DNA of 64,000 nt, taken from assembly GCA_038106185.1 (NCBI GenBank), contig JAYODE010000015.1, forward strand, positions 6,105-70,104. The letters are read 5' to 3'. Within the stretch, counting starts at the first letter, position 1, and each line of letters opens with the position of its first letter. This stretch comes from UBA4582 sp038106185 (lineage in GTDB: Bacteria > Pseudomonadota > Gammaproteobacteria > Pseudomonadales > Azotimanducaceae). This document shows, in pieces, positions 17,098-25,386 of this stretch. The notes beneath the pieces are model-generated. The model ran no database searches. It was not told the DNA's origin and worked only from the letters and a program-made list of their open reading frames with translations. The position numbers were made by a program, and so were the translations under genes.

Positions 17098-19025
17098 TCG
17101 GGTCTTGGCGTCATAATCGGATAGCGGCGCTCGAACTGGTCGAACAGACCGCCGAGTTGCGCGAGCGCGCCCAGGTCTCCGTCAAGTCCCAAGGCACCGC
17201 TGCTAACCAGTGTCGAGGCCTCAGTCAGACCGAGCATCAGACGCTTGAAATCGAGCGCGCTGACTCTGATGGTGGCGGTCGGCTGGGGGTGCGACCTGTC
17301 AGGAAAGGCATGCAGCACCGAATTTTCAATCGTCAGCAAAGTTGTTTCGGCGTCGGTGAATACCAGGTTGATATGTAACACAAGGCCGTCAACCTTTTGA
17401 CTGTTGAGTCGAACCGCTAACGTCTGAAACAGGTTTGCCAATGGCATCGCCTTGGCCATACTTTCCGTCGCATCAAAACGTGAGCCGCGGGGTAAGCCCT
17501 CGCGCAGCTCAAGCGCACCACAGAGATAAAAGTTCCTCCAGGGTGCTGATTCTGACTGATAGCCCATCTGCTCCAGCGTGTCTGCAAGCAGTGCTCGGCC
17601 GGCGAGATGTTCTGGTTCGGCCATCACCACATGGTTAAGCACTTCGGCGACAAAGCGATAATCGCCGCGGGCAAAATAGTCCTGTGCACGGGCGACGACG
17701 GCATCACTGCCGCCCATAAAGTCCAGATAGCGCTTGCCAGCCTCGACGGGTGGCAGCTGGTATAAATGGGCAGGGTTGCCGTCAAAAAAGCCGAGGTATT
17801 TCACATAAACAGCGCGAGTATTGTGGTGTACTGTGCCGTAATAGTCGCGGTTATAAAACTCTTTGCCGAGGCTGCTCGGCAGGGTCACCAGTTCTGCTAT
17901 CTCTTCTTTGGTATAGCCGTGGTTGGCCATGCGCAGGGTCTGATCATGGATATACTTGTACAGGTCTCGCTGTTTTTTCAGATATTTGACGGCGGCGGCT
18001 TGACCCCAAGTCGGCCAGTGATGACTGGCAAACTGCACCTCTAGTTTATCGCCAAACAGATCGATAGTTTCATTGATCTGGGCTGACCAGGCCAACGCAT
18101 CGCGAACCTGGGCGCCCCGCGGCGTATAGACATTGTGCAGATGATGGGAGGTAATCTCCGACATGCACAGTGCCTTGAATTGGGGAAAATAGAATACCAT
18201 CTCGGCGGGCGCCTCGGTGCCCATGGTCATTTGAAAGACGATCTCTATGCCGTCAATCGTTCGAGTTTCGCCGGTCTTGCTGATAATGTCGTTGGGGATC
18301 ACAAAGCCAGTGCTACCCATGGATAAAGCAGCGCCCAAGCCGGTGGTGACAAATCCTACAGGCGATGGCTGCAGCAAATTGCCGTACATGTAGGTCGCTC
18401 GACGGCTCATGGCGTTGCCGGCGAGTACATTCTCGGCAAGACTTTCTTTGACGTAATCGACTGGAGCGAGTACCGCAATTTTACCCGACTCTACATCTGC
18501 CTGCTCGACGACGCCCAACACGCCGGCAAAGTGGTCGGCATGACTATGGGTATGAATCACCGCGACGACCGGGCGCTCCCCTAACTGCTGGTTGGCCAGG
18601 GCCAATCCGGCCCGCGATGTTTCTGACGAGGTTAAAGGGTCAATAACGATCCAGCCTGTGTTGCCTTTAATGAGGGTCATATTCGCGATGTCGAATGAGC
18701 GAATCTGATAAATACCCTCGACCACTTCAAACAGACCATGGTGCTGAGCGTTAAGCTGTGCTTGCCGCCAGAGCGATGGATTCACTGTGTCGGGTGCATC
18801 GTCCTTGAGAAAACTGCAGGCTTCCAGGTCATAGGCCGGGCGCTTGAGACGATCGTGGGGGATGGTCATGGGACTCAGTGTCGCGATAAACCCGCGACTG
18901 GCGTCAGCAAAGCTCTGCTGGTCGGTAAAGTCCAACTGGGTATAGACGGCCTGATTCGCTGTAATCGTCGTGTTGCTGGCAGGTTTGGCCTGCTTGAGAT
19001 CATCTGGCAGCGCTGAATAGGTCAT
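17088..19025 (-). CDS. Alkyl sulfatase, SdsA/BDS1 metallo-beta-lactamase type
   Basis: Zinc hydrolase that cleaves primary alkyl sulfates such as dodecyl sulfate to alcohol and sulfate; about 645 aa. The N-terminal metallo-beta-lactamase domain carries HTHSHADHFAGV (HxHxDH) and later zinc ligands near EITSHHLHNVY and ASHHWP. The middle dimerisation domain contains KYLGFFDGNPAHLYQLPP and the C-terminus is an SCP2-like lipid-binding domain (VDGLVLHINLVF). ATG at 19025 is preferred; a start at 19082 would add 19 residues. No signal peptide is obvious, unlike secreted SdsA1, so it may act in the cytoplasm. It is divergent from the AEC carrier gene. Confidence 0.88.
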   Translation of the reverse strand: MTYSALPDDLKQAKPASNTTITANQAVYTQLDFTDQQSFADASRGFIATLSPMTIPHDRLKRPAYDLEACSFLKDDAPDTVNPSLWRQAQLNAQHHGLFEVVEGIYQIRSFDIANMTLIKGNTGWIVIDPLTSSETSRAGLALANQQLGERPVVAVIHTHSHADHFAGVLGVVEQADVESGKIAVLAPVDYVKESLAENVLAGNAMSRRATYMYGNLLQPSPVGFVTTGLGAALSMGSTGFVIPNDIISKTGETRTIDGIEIVFQMTMGTEAPAEMVFYFPQFKALCMSEITSHHLHNVYTPRGAQVRDALAWSAQINETIDLFGDKLEVQFASHHWPTWGQAAAVKYLKKQRDLYKYIHDQTLRMANHGYTKEEIAELVTLPSSLGKEFYNRDYYGTVHHNTRAVYVKYLGFFDGNPAHLYQLPPVEAGKRYLDFMGGSDAVVARAQDYFARGDYRFVAEVLNHVVMAEPEHLAGRALLADTLEQMGYQSESAPWRNFYLCGALELREGLPRGSRFDATESMAKAMPLANLFQTLAVRLNSQKVDGLVLHINLVFTDAETTLLTIENSVLHAFPDRSHPQPTATIRVSALDFKRLMLGLTEASTLVSSGALGLDGDLGALAQLGGLFDQFERRYPIMTPRPEWR

Positions 19026-19156
19026 GCTTAGTTCCCGTGAGTAGTGGCTCTGCCAGCATAGCGGCTTCTCGAGTTCAGGCAAACAGGTTCAAGGTGAGAA
19101 ATTCTGCGCCAGATGATACCTTCACTGCTTTGGAGTTAAATGAGAAAGTGTCTGCC

Positions 19157-20107
19157 GTGTTGTACTTGAGTTTACTGGCCGAGACCTTCACTGTCACTGG
19201 CCCGATTTTTGTACTGGTCCTGCTGGGTCTGATCCTGAAGCGTCTGGACTTTATCGACGATCAGTTCGTTGTGGTGTCTTCGCGTCTGGTGTTCTCCCTG
19301 TGTCTGCCGGTGTTGTTGTTTACGACGATTAGTGACATAGATTTGGCTTCTACGCTGGCGCTGAATCTACTGAGTTTCAGTGGGTTTGGCGCCGCATTGA
19401 CCTTCGCGATCAGTTGGCTGGTAGCGATCCTGCTGGTTCAGCCCAGGATTGACCGCGGCGTATTTGTGCAGGCGAGCTTTCGCAGCAATCTGGGCGTCGT
19501 CGGTCTGGCGCTCTGTGCGAATGCCTATGGCACCGAAGGCCTGGTGCTGGCTTCGCTGCTGATGGCGGTCATGACCATCGTCTACAATATTCTGAGTGTT
19601 GTAGTCCTGAGTTATTACAATGCGGCTAGAGCAATTTCCTGGCGTGGAGTTCTGTTTGACATAGCAACAAATCCGTTAATTGTAGCCATTCTCCTGGCTC
19701 TGATCGTCAGTGGTCTGCGGCTGCCAATTCCGTTGGTTTTGGAACGCACCGGTGCTTATCTGGGTAGTCTGGCGCTGCCGCTGGCGCTCCTGGGTACGGG
19801 TGCGAGCATGAATCTCAGGGCGTTGCGCCACTCATCCAGCGTCACTCTGCTCTGTATCTTGTTAAAAACCCTGCTGTTGCCGTTACTGATCACCTGGCTG
19901 GCCTGGCTGTTGGGCTATCGAGACCTGACGCTGGGGGTATTGTTTTTACTATTTATGAGTCCCACGGCGACCGCGAGTTTTATTATGGTCAAGTCTATGG
20001 GCGGTAATGATGCGTTAGCCGCAAATCTGATCATGACTACAACGCTGGTCTCTTTGGTGACCGGCAGCCTTGGCCTGTTCTTGTTGCGGGTGCTGGCGCT
20101 GGCCTGA
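19157..20107 (+). CDS. AEC family (auxin efflux carrier-like) transporter
   Basis: Polytopic inner-membrane carrier with about ten hydrophobic segments, starting FTVTGPIFVLVLLGLILKRL and ending LFLLFMSPTATASFIMVKSMGGN...LVSLVTGSLGLFLL, typical of the AEC/MdcF group. Substrates in this family vary (malonate, other organic acids, auxin). The start is uncertain: GTG at 19157 puts the first helix near the N-terminus as in relatives, while the open frame extends to 19037 without an in-frame ATG of good context. It is transcribed away from the alkylsulfatase gene and could share its divergent promoter region. Confidence 0.75.
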   Translation: MLYLSLLAETFTVTGPIFVLVLLGLILKRLDFIDDQFVVVSSRLVFSLCLPVLLFTTISDIDLASTLALNLLSFSGFGAALTFAISWLVAILLVQPRIDRGVFVQASFRSNLGVVGLALCANAYGTEGLVLASLLMAVMTIVYNILSVVVLSYYNAARAISWRGVLFDIATNPLIVAILLALIVSGLRLPIPLVLERTGAYLGSLALPLALLGTGASMNLRALRHSSSVTLLCILLKTLLLPLLITWLAWLLGYRDLTLGVLFLLFMSPTATASFIMVKSMGGNDALAANLIMTTTLVSLVTGSLGLFLLRVLALA

Positions 20108-20238
20108 GAATGCTGGCAAGCGCTCAGTGTCGAGTAATAGGTTTAACCCTGAGTAATTGTGGTTGAACTTGGCGGGCGTTCAGGTGAGACTGGCGCTGGC
20201 GAATTCGTAGATTTGATCAATTGCTTGAGGAGTAGACA

Positions 20239-20718
20239 ATGACAGTAAAAGTAGGTGACAAGGTCCCAGCCGCTACCATGAAGATGATGGGTGAAAAGGG
20301 TCCGCGGGATATCACGACAGCCGAGCTGTTTGATGGCAAGAAGGTCGTATTGTTTGCAGTGCCGGGCGCCTTCACGCCCACGTGTAGCGCGGCGCATTTG
20401 CCGGGCTTCGTGGTCAACGCCGACAAGATCAAAGCCAAGGGTGTTGATGCTATCGTCTGTGTCTCAGTCAATGATGCATTTGTCATGAACGCTTGGGCAA
20501 AAGATAAGAATGCGGAAGAAATTCTGATGGTCGGTGACGGCAATGGAGACTTCACCGAGGCGATGGGTTTGGTGTTGGATGGTTCCGGTTTTGGGCTTGG
20601 CAAGCGCTCACAGCGTTACGCCATGATTGTCGAAGATGGTGTGATTACAACCCTGAACGTCGAAAAAGGCCCGACTTTTGAACTGAGCTCAGCAGAAAAA
20701 ATTCTCGAGGCCTTATAG
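20239..20718 (+). CDS. Peroxiredoxin, Prx5/type II
   Basis: Thiol peroxidase of 159 aa. The peroxidatic cysteine C49 sits in PGAFTPTCSAAHLPGF, and a second Cys (C74, IVCVSVND) is present as in many atypical Prx5 proteins. It reduces peroxides with glutathione/glutaredoxin or thioredoxin as reductant. A GAGGAG ribosome site lies 8 bp before the ATG. It appears monocistronic: a tandem array starts at its stop codon and a terminator hairpin lies 200 bp downstream. Confidence 0.93.
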   Translation: MTVKVGDKVPAATMKMMGEKGPRDITTAELFDGKKVVLFAVPGAFTPTCSAAHLPGFVVNADKIKAKGVDAIVCVSVNDAFVMNAWAKDKNAEEILMVGDGNGDFTEAMGLVLDGSGFGLGKRSQRYAMIVEDGVITTLNVEKGPTFELSSAEKILEAL

Positions 20719-20800
20719 TCTGAGAACAGTAGTCTGAGAACAGTCGTTCGAGAACAGTAGTTCGAGAAGGTTAATTTGAGAAGGGTAATTCGAGCTGTTA
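20717..20800. repeat. 14-bp tandem array starting in the prx stop codon
   Basis: Six head-to-tail 14-bp units. The first two are identical (AGTCTGAGAACAGT), then they diverge stepwise (CGTTCGAGAACAGT, AGTTCGAGAAGGTT, AATTTGAGAAGGGT, AATTCGAGCTGTTA). The first unit begins with the last two bases of the TAG stop. The gradient from identical to diverged units suggests repeated slippage or duplication from the gene end outward. Confidence 0.85.
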
Positions 20801-20913
20801 GGTTGACAAGAATAGCGCGAAAAAACAGCAGCGAAGGCGCTGGACCTTAAAGATTGACCAGCTCGCGCAGAATACTTGAATAGGATTGGTCGGCGCTAGC
20901 CGCCGCCAGCTAC

Positions 20914-20951
20914 AATGCCCGGATTGCAATCGCAGACGGGCATTTTTTTTT
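20914..20951 (+). terminator. Intrinsic terminator-like hairpin with T-run
   Basis: AATGCCCG and CGGGCATT form an 8-bp stem with a 15-base loop, followed directly by nine T. It would terminate transcripts from prx. It ends exactly where the EamA-family frame opens, so that gene must start from a promoter in or after the hairpin, by readthrough, or the hairpin acts as an attenuator. Confidence 0.7.
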
Positions 20952-21849
20952 GGAGTTACTTATCGAACCCTGGGTGCTGTGGACCCTCCTTGCTGCGGTG
21001 ATGCAGTCAGTGCGAACTGCCGGCCAAAAGGTGCTGGTAGCAGATATCTCAGCAGTTTCTGCGACCCTGGTCCGCTATCTTTTTGGCTTGCCGTTTGCGC
21101 TCCTCTATCTCGGCTGGCTTTCCAGTCGGCGGCAGTGGCAGTTACCCGATCTCAATCTGGATTTCCTGGTGTGTGGACTGCTGGCTGGGATTATGCAGAT
21201 TATCGCGACGGTTCTTCTGATTCAGTTATTTACGTTAAGAAATTTCGCTGTAGGTAGTACCTTCGTTCGAACTGAGATAGTGCTGACGGCACTAATCGGA
21301 TTTTGGTGGTTCGATGAGCGGGTCTCGCTGTTTGGCTGGTTCGCCATCCTGGTTTGCGTCGCTGGGCTGATGTTGATCAGCCTCGCAAAAACCGGATTAA
21401 TCAACAGCCTGTGGAACCGCGCAGCAGTCTATGGTCTGGGTTCCGGTCTGTGCTTTGCGTTGACCTCGCTGTTGCTGCGCAGAGCGAGTTTGTCTCTGGA
21501 ATTAGATGACCCTATGTTCAGCGCTGCTGTGACGCTGGTATATATGGTTGTGCTGCAAACCCTGCTGACGGTGATCTGGGTTGGCGCGCGACAGCCCCAG
21601 GAATTTACCGTGATAGCGCATAAATGGCGGCCCTGTCTGTTTGTTGGTGCCTCGGCAGTGGCCGGATCTATTGGATGGTTTACTGCGATGACACTCGAAT
21701 TGGCAGCCTATGTGAAGACTCTGGGGCAGATCGAGTTTCTTATCAGCCTGTTGATCGCAGTGTATCTCTTCAAGGAGAGGCCTTCGCGTTTAGAGTTGCT
21801 GGGCATGTTGCTGATTGTCGGTGGCGCCGTGGGCATACTGCTGGCCTGA
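20950..21849 (+). CDS. EamA/DMT-family transporter
   Basis: Inner-membrane protein of up to 299 aa with ten predicted helices in two similar halves, as in the drug/metabolite transporter (EamA) family. Typical segments are VRTAGQKVLVADIS, FVRTEIVLTALIGFWWFDERVSL in half one and ELAAYVKTLGQIEFLISLLIAVYLFKERPS in half two. Substrate unknown. The start is unclear: the frame opens with TTG at 20950 directly behind the terminator T-run. A GGAG at 20952-20955 is followed at good spacing by ATC (20962) rather than a usual start, and the first ATG is at 21001. Confidence 0.75.
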   Translation: MELLIEPWVLWTLLAAVMQSVRTAGQKVLVADISAVSATLVRYLFGLPFALLYLGWLSSRRQWQLPDLNLDFLVCGLLAGIMQIIATVLLIQLFTLRNFAVGSTFVRTEIVLTALIGFWWFDERVSLFGWFAILVCVAGLMLISLAKTGLINSLWNRAAVYGLGSGLCFALTSLLLRRASLSLELDDPMFSAAVTLVYMVVLQTLLTVIWVGARQPQEFTVIAHKWRPCLFVGASAVAGSIGWFTAMTLELAAYVKTLGQIEFLISLLIAVYLFKERPSRLELLGMLLIVGGAVGILLA

Positions 21850-21934
21850 CCAGCCTCAGGTCAGCAGTGAAGAACCATGTTCGAACTCAAGCGCAGACGC
21901 AGTAACCTGTTCGGCAGTGGGCCAGTGTCGAGCC

Positions 21935-22774
21935 TCAGCGGAACTTTTCTACGAGGAGCGTCAATTCGTCAAGGCGAGTGAGCACCTGGTCTGGGGTACC
22001 CTGGGGTAGCCCAAAAATCAGCTCGGTAAATCCCTGATCAATCCTGCCGGCCAACTGGTCTGGATCAGTAGGCGCGCCAAATAAGGCGAGCGTGACTGAG
22101 TCGAATGCCCGGCCGCGTTTTTCGCAGGCTGCCCTCAGATTTTCCATACCGCCATGACCGGCACCGCCAATAGGCATCCAGCCGTCGCAATATTCAGCGA
22201 CTCGATCGAATACCCATTTTGAATTAGCACCCATCCATACAGGTGGGCCGCCGGCCTGAACTGGCTTAGGCCAGGACCAGATAGGGTCGAAGTTGACGAA
22301 TTCGCCGTGATACTCGGCCTCGTCCTGAGTCCAAATCGCTCTCATCGCCAGAATCTTGTCGCGAACAATTTTCCAGCGGTGTTGGTAGCTGGCCCCATGA
22401 TTTGCCATCTCCTCTACGTTCCAGCCGGCGCCAATGCCAAGTACAAACCGACCCTGTGACAGCACATCGAGGGAGGCGCACTCTTTGGCCAAAATAATCG
22501 GATCCCGTTCGATGACGAGGCAAATGCCGGTTCCCAGTTTGATTCGGCGGGTCACAGCGGCGGCGGCTGCCAGCGCGGTAAAGGGGTCATGGGTTCGCCA
22601 GTACCACTCGGGTAGTGCTGTACCGCCTGGGAACGGCGTTGTGCGGGCGACCGGAATATGGGTGTGCTCGGGGAAAAACAGAGAATCCAGCCCCCGCTCC
22701 TCAACGGCTTGAGCAAGCGCAATGGGCTGAAGCGTTTGGTCGGTAGGAAAAATTTGGACGCCAAAGTTAGCCAT
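21935..22774 (-). CDS. Luciferase-like (LLM class) flavin/F420-dependent oxidoreductase
   Basis: TIM-barrel oxidoreductase of 279 aa of the bacterial luciferase superfamily. Features are GVQIFPTD at the first strand, FFPEHTHIPV, TRRIKLGTGICLV, the phosphate-binding GRFVLGIGAGWNVEEMANHG and GGPPVWMGAN. The sequence is of the group often annotated F420-dependent, but F420 use in this organism is doubtful and FMN is equally possible. Substrate unknown. It is transcribed alone, downstream of a sigma-factor gene on the same strand with a 149-bp spacer. Confidence 0.82.
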   Translation of the reverse strand: MANFGVQIFPTDQTLQPIALAQAVEERGLDSLFFPEHTHIPVARTTPFPGGTALPEWYWRTHDPFTALAAAAAVTRRIKLGTGICLVIERDPIILAKECASLDVLSQGRFVLGIGAGWNVEEMANHGASYQHRWKIVRDKILAMRAIWTQDEAEYHGEFVNFDPIWSWPKPVQAGGPPVWMGANSKWVFDRVAEYCDGWMPIGGAGHGGMENLRAACEKRGRAFDSVTLALFGAPTDPDQLAGRIDQGFTELIFGLPQGTPDQVLTRLDELTLLVEKFR

Positions 22775-22923
22775 ACGGGTGGTCCTTGAGAAGAATAAAA
22801 GCCAGTCTACTCCGGATTTTATTAGGGGCCAATGGCCGAGAGCCTGGGGTTTGTTGCAAACTGGTTACTGACAGGCGCTGGCTCACTGGTCCCAAGCCGG
22901 GCTGCGAGAGGAGTTCTTCGGTG

Positions 22924-23607
22924 TCACTCGTCGCGCAGCGCGTCAATGAGATCCTGGTGCTGTTGCCAAATATGGTCTCTGAGTCTTTCGCGAGCGCGGA
23001 AAGCGGTTCGATCGAAATGTGCAGGGCTCAGTGCCAACGCTTCGCACACCACCGACTTGGTCTCCTCAAGCAGATAGGATCGGCGGAGTATCTCTCGGTC
23101 TCTTTCAACCCGCATTGTTCCAACCAAGTCGAACAGTAAGTGCCGTCTTTCTCCGTCCAAAATGCTTTGTTGGGTATCAACCGAATCGACCTGTTCCTGC
23201 AACGCCTCAAAGCATCCACTCTGATTAATCCGTTGCCGCAGCCAGCTAAAATAAGTGAACTTGGTCGTCTGATAGACAAAACTGTCGAGCGATTCAGGTT
23301 GATTGATGCCAGTGTCACGAAGCCGTAGCAAAATCGTCAGCAGCGTATCGTGCGCAATATCCTCGGCGCGCCAAGTATCGCGGGTGTAATGCAACACTTG
23401 GCGTTTAACCCTTGCGTAGTAACGATGCAGGAGTTCCTTCTCCAGGGACCTATCACCTTTTCGAATACCAGCCACCAGCGAGGCAGAACAGATGCCGGCT
23501 GAGTTCCTCTGGCGGTGTGAGAGAGTGGCTGAGCAGCCAAGGGCCTGGTGAGGCCCTGCTGAGTTTGAATCTACTGAGTTTGAATCTGCTGATATCTGGC
23601 TGGTCAT
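22924..23607 (-). CDS. Sigma-70 family RNA polymerase sigma factor (ECF-like)
   Basis: 227-residue sigma factor with region 2 (about 60-120: LLHRYYARVKRQVLHY...AEDIAHDTLLTILLRL, then TKFTYFSWLRQR) and region 4 (about 160-215: DREILRRSYLLEETKSVVCEALALS, then FRARERL). The N-terminal ~45 residues are low-complexity (SNSVDSNSAG) and partly encoded by a 15-bp duplication. No anti-sigma or zinc-finger gene is adjacent, so it is an orphan here. It is divergent from the beta-CASP gene, and a 13-bp inverted repeat lies 66 bp upstream of its ATG. Target genes are unknown. Confidence 0.85.
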   Translation of the reverse strand: MTSQISADSNSVDSNSAGPHQALGCSATLSHRQRNSAGICSASLVAGIRKGDRSLEKELLHRYYARVKRQVLHYTRDTWRAEDIAHDTLLTILLRLRDTGINQPESLDSFVYQTTKFTYFSWLRQRINQSGCFEALQEQVDSVDTQQSILDGERRHLLFDLVGTMRVERDREILRRSYLLEETKSVVCEALALSPAHFDRTAFRARERLRDHIWQQHQDLIDALRDE

Positions 23608-23672
23608 CGAATCCTGATGGTCACTGAGGTGCTGAACATTATTTAGACAGTTTTGTTAGCACAGGACAATCA

Positions 23673-23714
23673 GCCAAAAGTTTAGATCTTGCCTGTATTG
23701 CCTAAACCTTTGGC
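23673..23714. promoter_or_regulatory. 13-bp inverted repeat between the sigma factor and the beta-CASP gene
   Basis: GCCAAAAGTTTAG (23673-23685) and CTAAACCTTTGGC (23702-23714) pair with one mismatch (G:U in RNA) around a 16-base loop. It lies in the 307-bp divergent spacer, closer to the sigma-factor gene, and has no T-run. It may be an operator or a leader structure. The rest of the spacer (23608-23914) shows no gene. Confidence 0.5.
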
Positions 23715-23914
23715 TTGATCGAACACCAAAGCCCAGTCTTTTATTGATCTGTTGCAGTCGAGAGCGAGGGATAAGCGCCTATGCTAAAAATCCTGCGGGA
23801 TGTAATTCATGATGCGCAGTCTGATCTGGCCTCTTAGTGATGCGTTGGAAGGCTGTGCAGGTCCCGTCTTGGATAACGCTTTGCTAGGACATTATCAACT
23901 ATGCCAATACAGCT

Positions 23915-25318
23915 ATGCCAAAGTTGACATTTTATGGCGCTGCCCAGGAGGTGACCGGGTCCTGCCATCTGCTTGAATCCAAGGGTGAGTACGGGTTTCT
24001 ACTGGACTGTGGCCTGCATCAAGGGGGTGACGATATTCGGCGCATCCGATCAGAAAAATTCAAGTTTGCCCCGGCCAAGCTGGACGCTGTCATTCTCTCT
24101 CACGCGCACTTGGATCATTCTGGATTATTGCCAAAGCTGGTGCGTCAGGGATTTGCGGGTGCAATCTTCTGCGCAGCAGCCACCGTGGATCTTTTGGCGA
24201 TTCTGTTGCGGGATGCCCACGGCTTGTATCGGCGGGACCTTGACCAGGAAAATTTGCGCCGGGCTCGACGGGGCCAAAAACCCGTTGAGCCAAGCTATGA
24301 CGAGCGTGATGTTGACCGAGTGTTAGCGCTGTGCGTGGCGACAGAATACGGCCAAAGGATACCGCTGAACAAATCGGTCACACTGACGTTTTATGATGCG
24401 GGACATATACTGGGTTCGGCGATCGTTGAGCTCATAGTCGTCGAGGCGGGTAAGACAAAAACGTTGGTTTTTTCGGGCGACCTTGGCAATAGTGACTCGG
24501 TATTAATGCGATCTCCCGTGAGTCTTGCAACGGCAGACCTGGTGCTGATGGAAGGTACCTATGGTAACCGCGATCATCGTTCCATGGCGGCGACGATTGA
24601 GCAATTCACTCAAATTCTCGCCGAGACCTGGGCGCGGCGTGGCAATGTCTTGATTCCCTCTTTTGCAGTGGGGCGAACCCAAGAGATTCTGTTTTATCTC
24701 GGTCGCCTCCACCGCGAGGGTAAGCTCGATAACTGGCGAATCTATCTCGATAGCCCCATGGCAATTGCGGTGACCGGCGTCTATAACCAATGGTTGGCGT
24801 TGTTGGACCAAGCGGACATCAGGGAGCTCAGAGAGGCAGATCGAGAATCCTTTCAAAGGTTTCTGCCAAGTTTGATCCTGAGTCAATCCAGCGAGGACTC
24901 GATGGCGATTAACAAGGTGTCGTCAGGCGCTATCATCATTGCGGGTAGTGGCATGTGTACGGGTGGACGCATACGTCATCATTTTAAGCATCGAATCTGG
25001 CAGGAGCGAAACACACTCATTTTTATCGGCTATCAAGCCCAGGGTACGCTAGGGCGACTCATTGTCGATGGCGCCTCTCGGATCAAACTCTACAAGGATG
25101 AATATGCCGTTAAGGCGCGCGTAGAAACCCTTGGCGGTTTTTCTGCACATGCAGGGCAAAGCCAATTAATGACCTGGTATAAGGGATTTCATCAGCGACC
25201 AGGGTTAGTCCTGGTGCACGGTGAGCTCGAGGCACTGCAAGCGCTGGCGACTCGAGTAGAAGAAGAATGCGCGATCGACGCCCTGATACCTGCCACTGGA
25301 GACTCTATCGTCTGGTAG
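23915..25318 (+). CDS. Beta-CASP metallo-beta-lactamase RNA-processing exonuclease-like protein
   Basis: 467-aa zinc nuclease-like protein. Metallo-beta-lactamase motifs: LSHAHLDHSG (H63, H65, D67, H68), YDAGHILGSA (motif 3) and VFSGDLGN (motif 4). The beta-CASP insert follows (MEGTYGNRDH, NVLIPSFAVGRTQE, IIAGSGMCTGGRIRHHF), and the C-terminal motif is GGFSAHAGQ. These resemble bacterial homologues of the CPSF73/Ysh1 group, which cut or trim RNA. The bacterial single-domain forms are poorly studied in Gammaproteobacteria. It stands alone, divergent from the sigma-factor gene. Confidence 0.88.
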   Translation: MPKLTFYGAAQEVTGSCHLLESKGEYGFLLDCGLHQGGDDIRRIRSEKFKFAPAKLDAVILSHAHLDHSGLLPKLVRQGFAGAIFCAAATVDLLAILLRDAHGLYRRDLDQENLRRARRGQKPVEPSYDERDVDRVLALCVATEYGQRIPLNKSVTLTFYDAGHILGSAIVELIVVEAGKTKTLVFSGDLGNSDSVLMRSPVSLATADLVLMEGTYGNRDHRSMAATIEQFTQILAETWARRGNVLIPSFAVGRTQEILFYLGRLHREGKLDNWRIYLDSPMAIAVTGVYNQWLALLDQADIRELREADRESFQRFLPSLILSQSSEDSMAINKVSSGAIIIAGSGMCTGGRIRHHFKHRIWQERNTLIFIGYQAQGTLGRLIVDGASRIKLYKDEYAVKARVETLGGFSAHAGQSQLMTWYKGFHQRPGLVLVHGELEALQALATRVEEECAIDALIPATGDSIVW

Positions 25319-25386
25319 GGATCCTTTCAGCAGATCTTCAGAATTAAGCGCAGATACAGCGAGTAGCAGCCTGAGTATCGGTGTTG

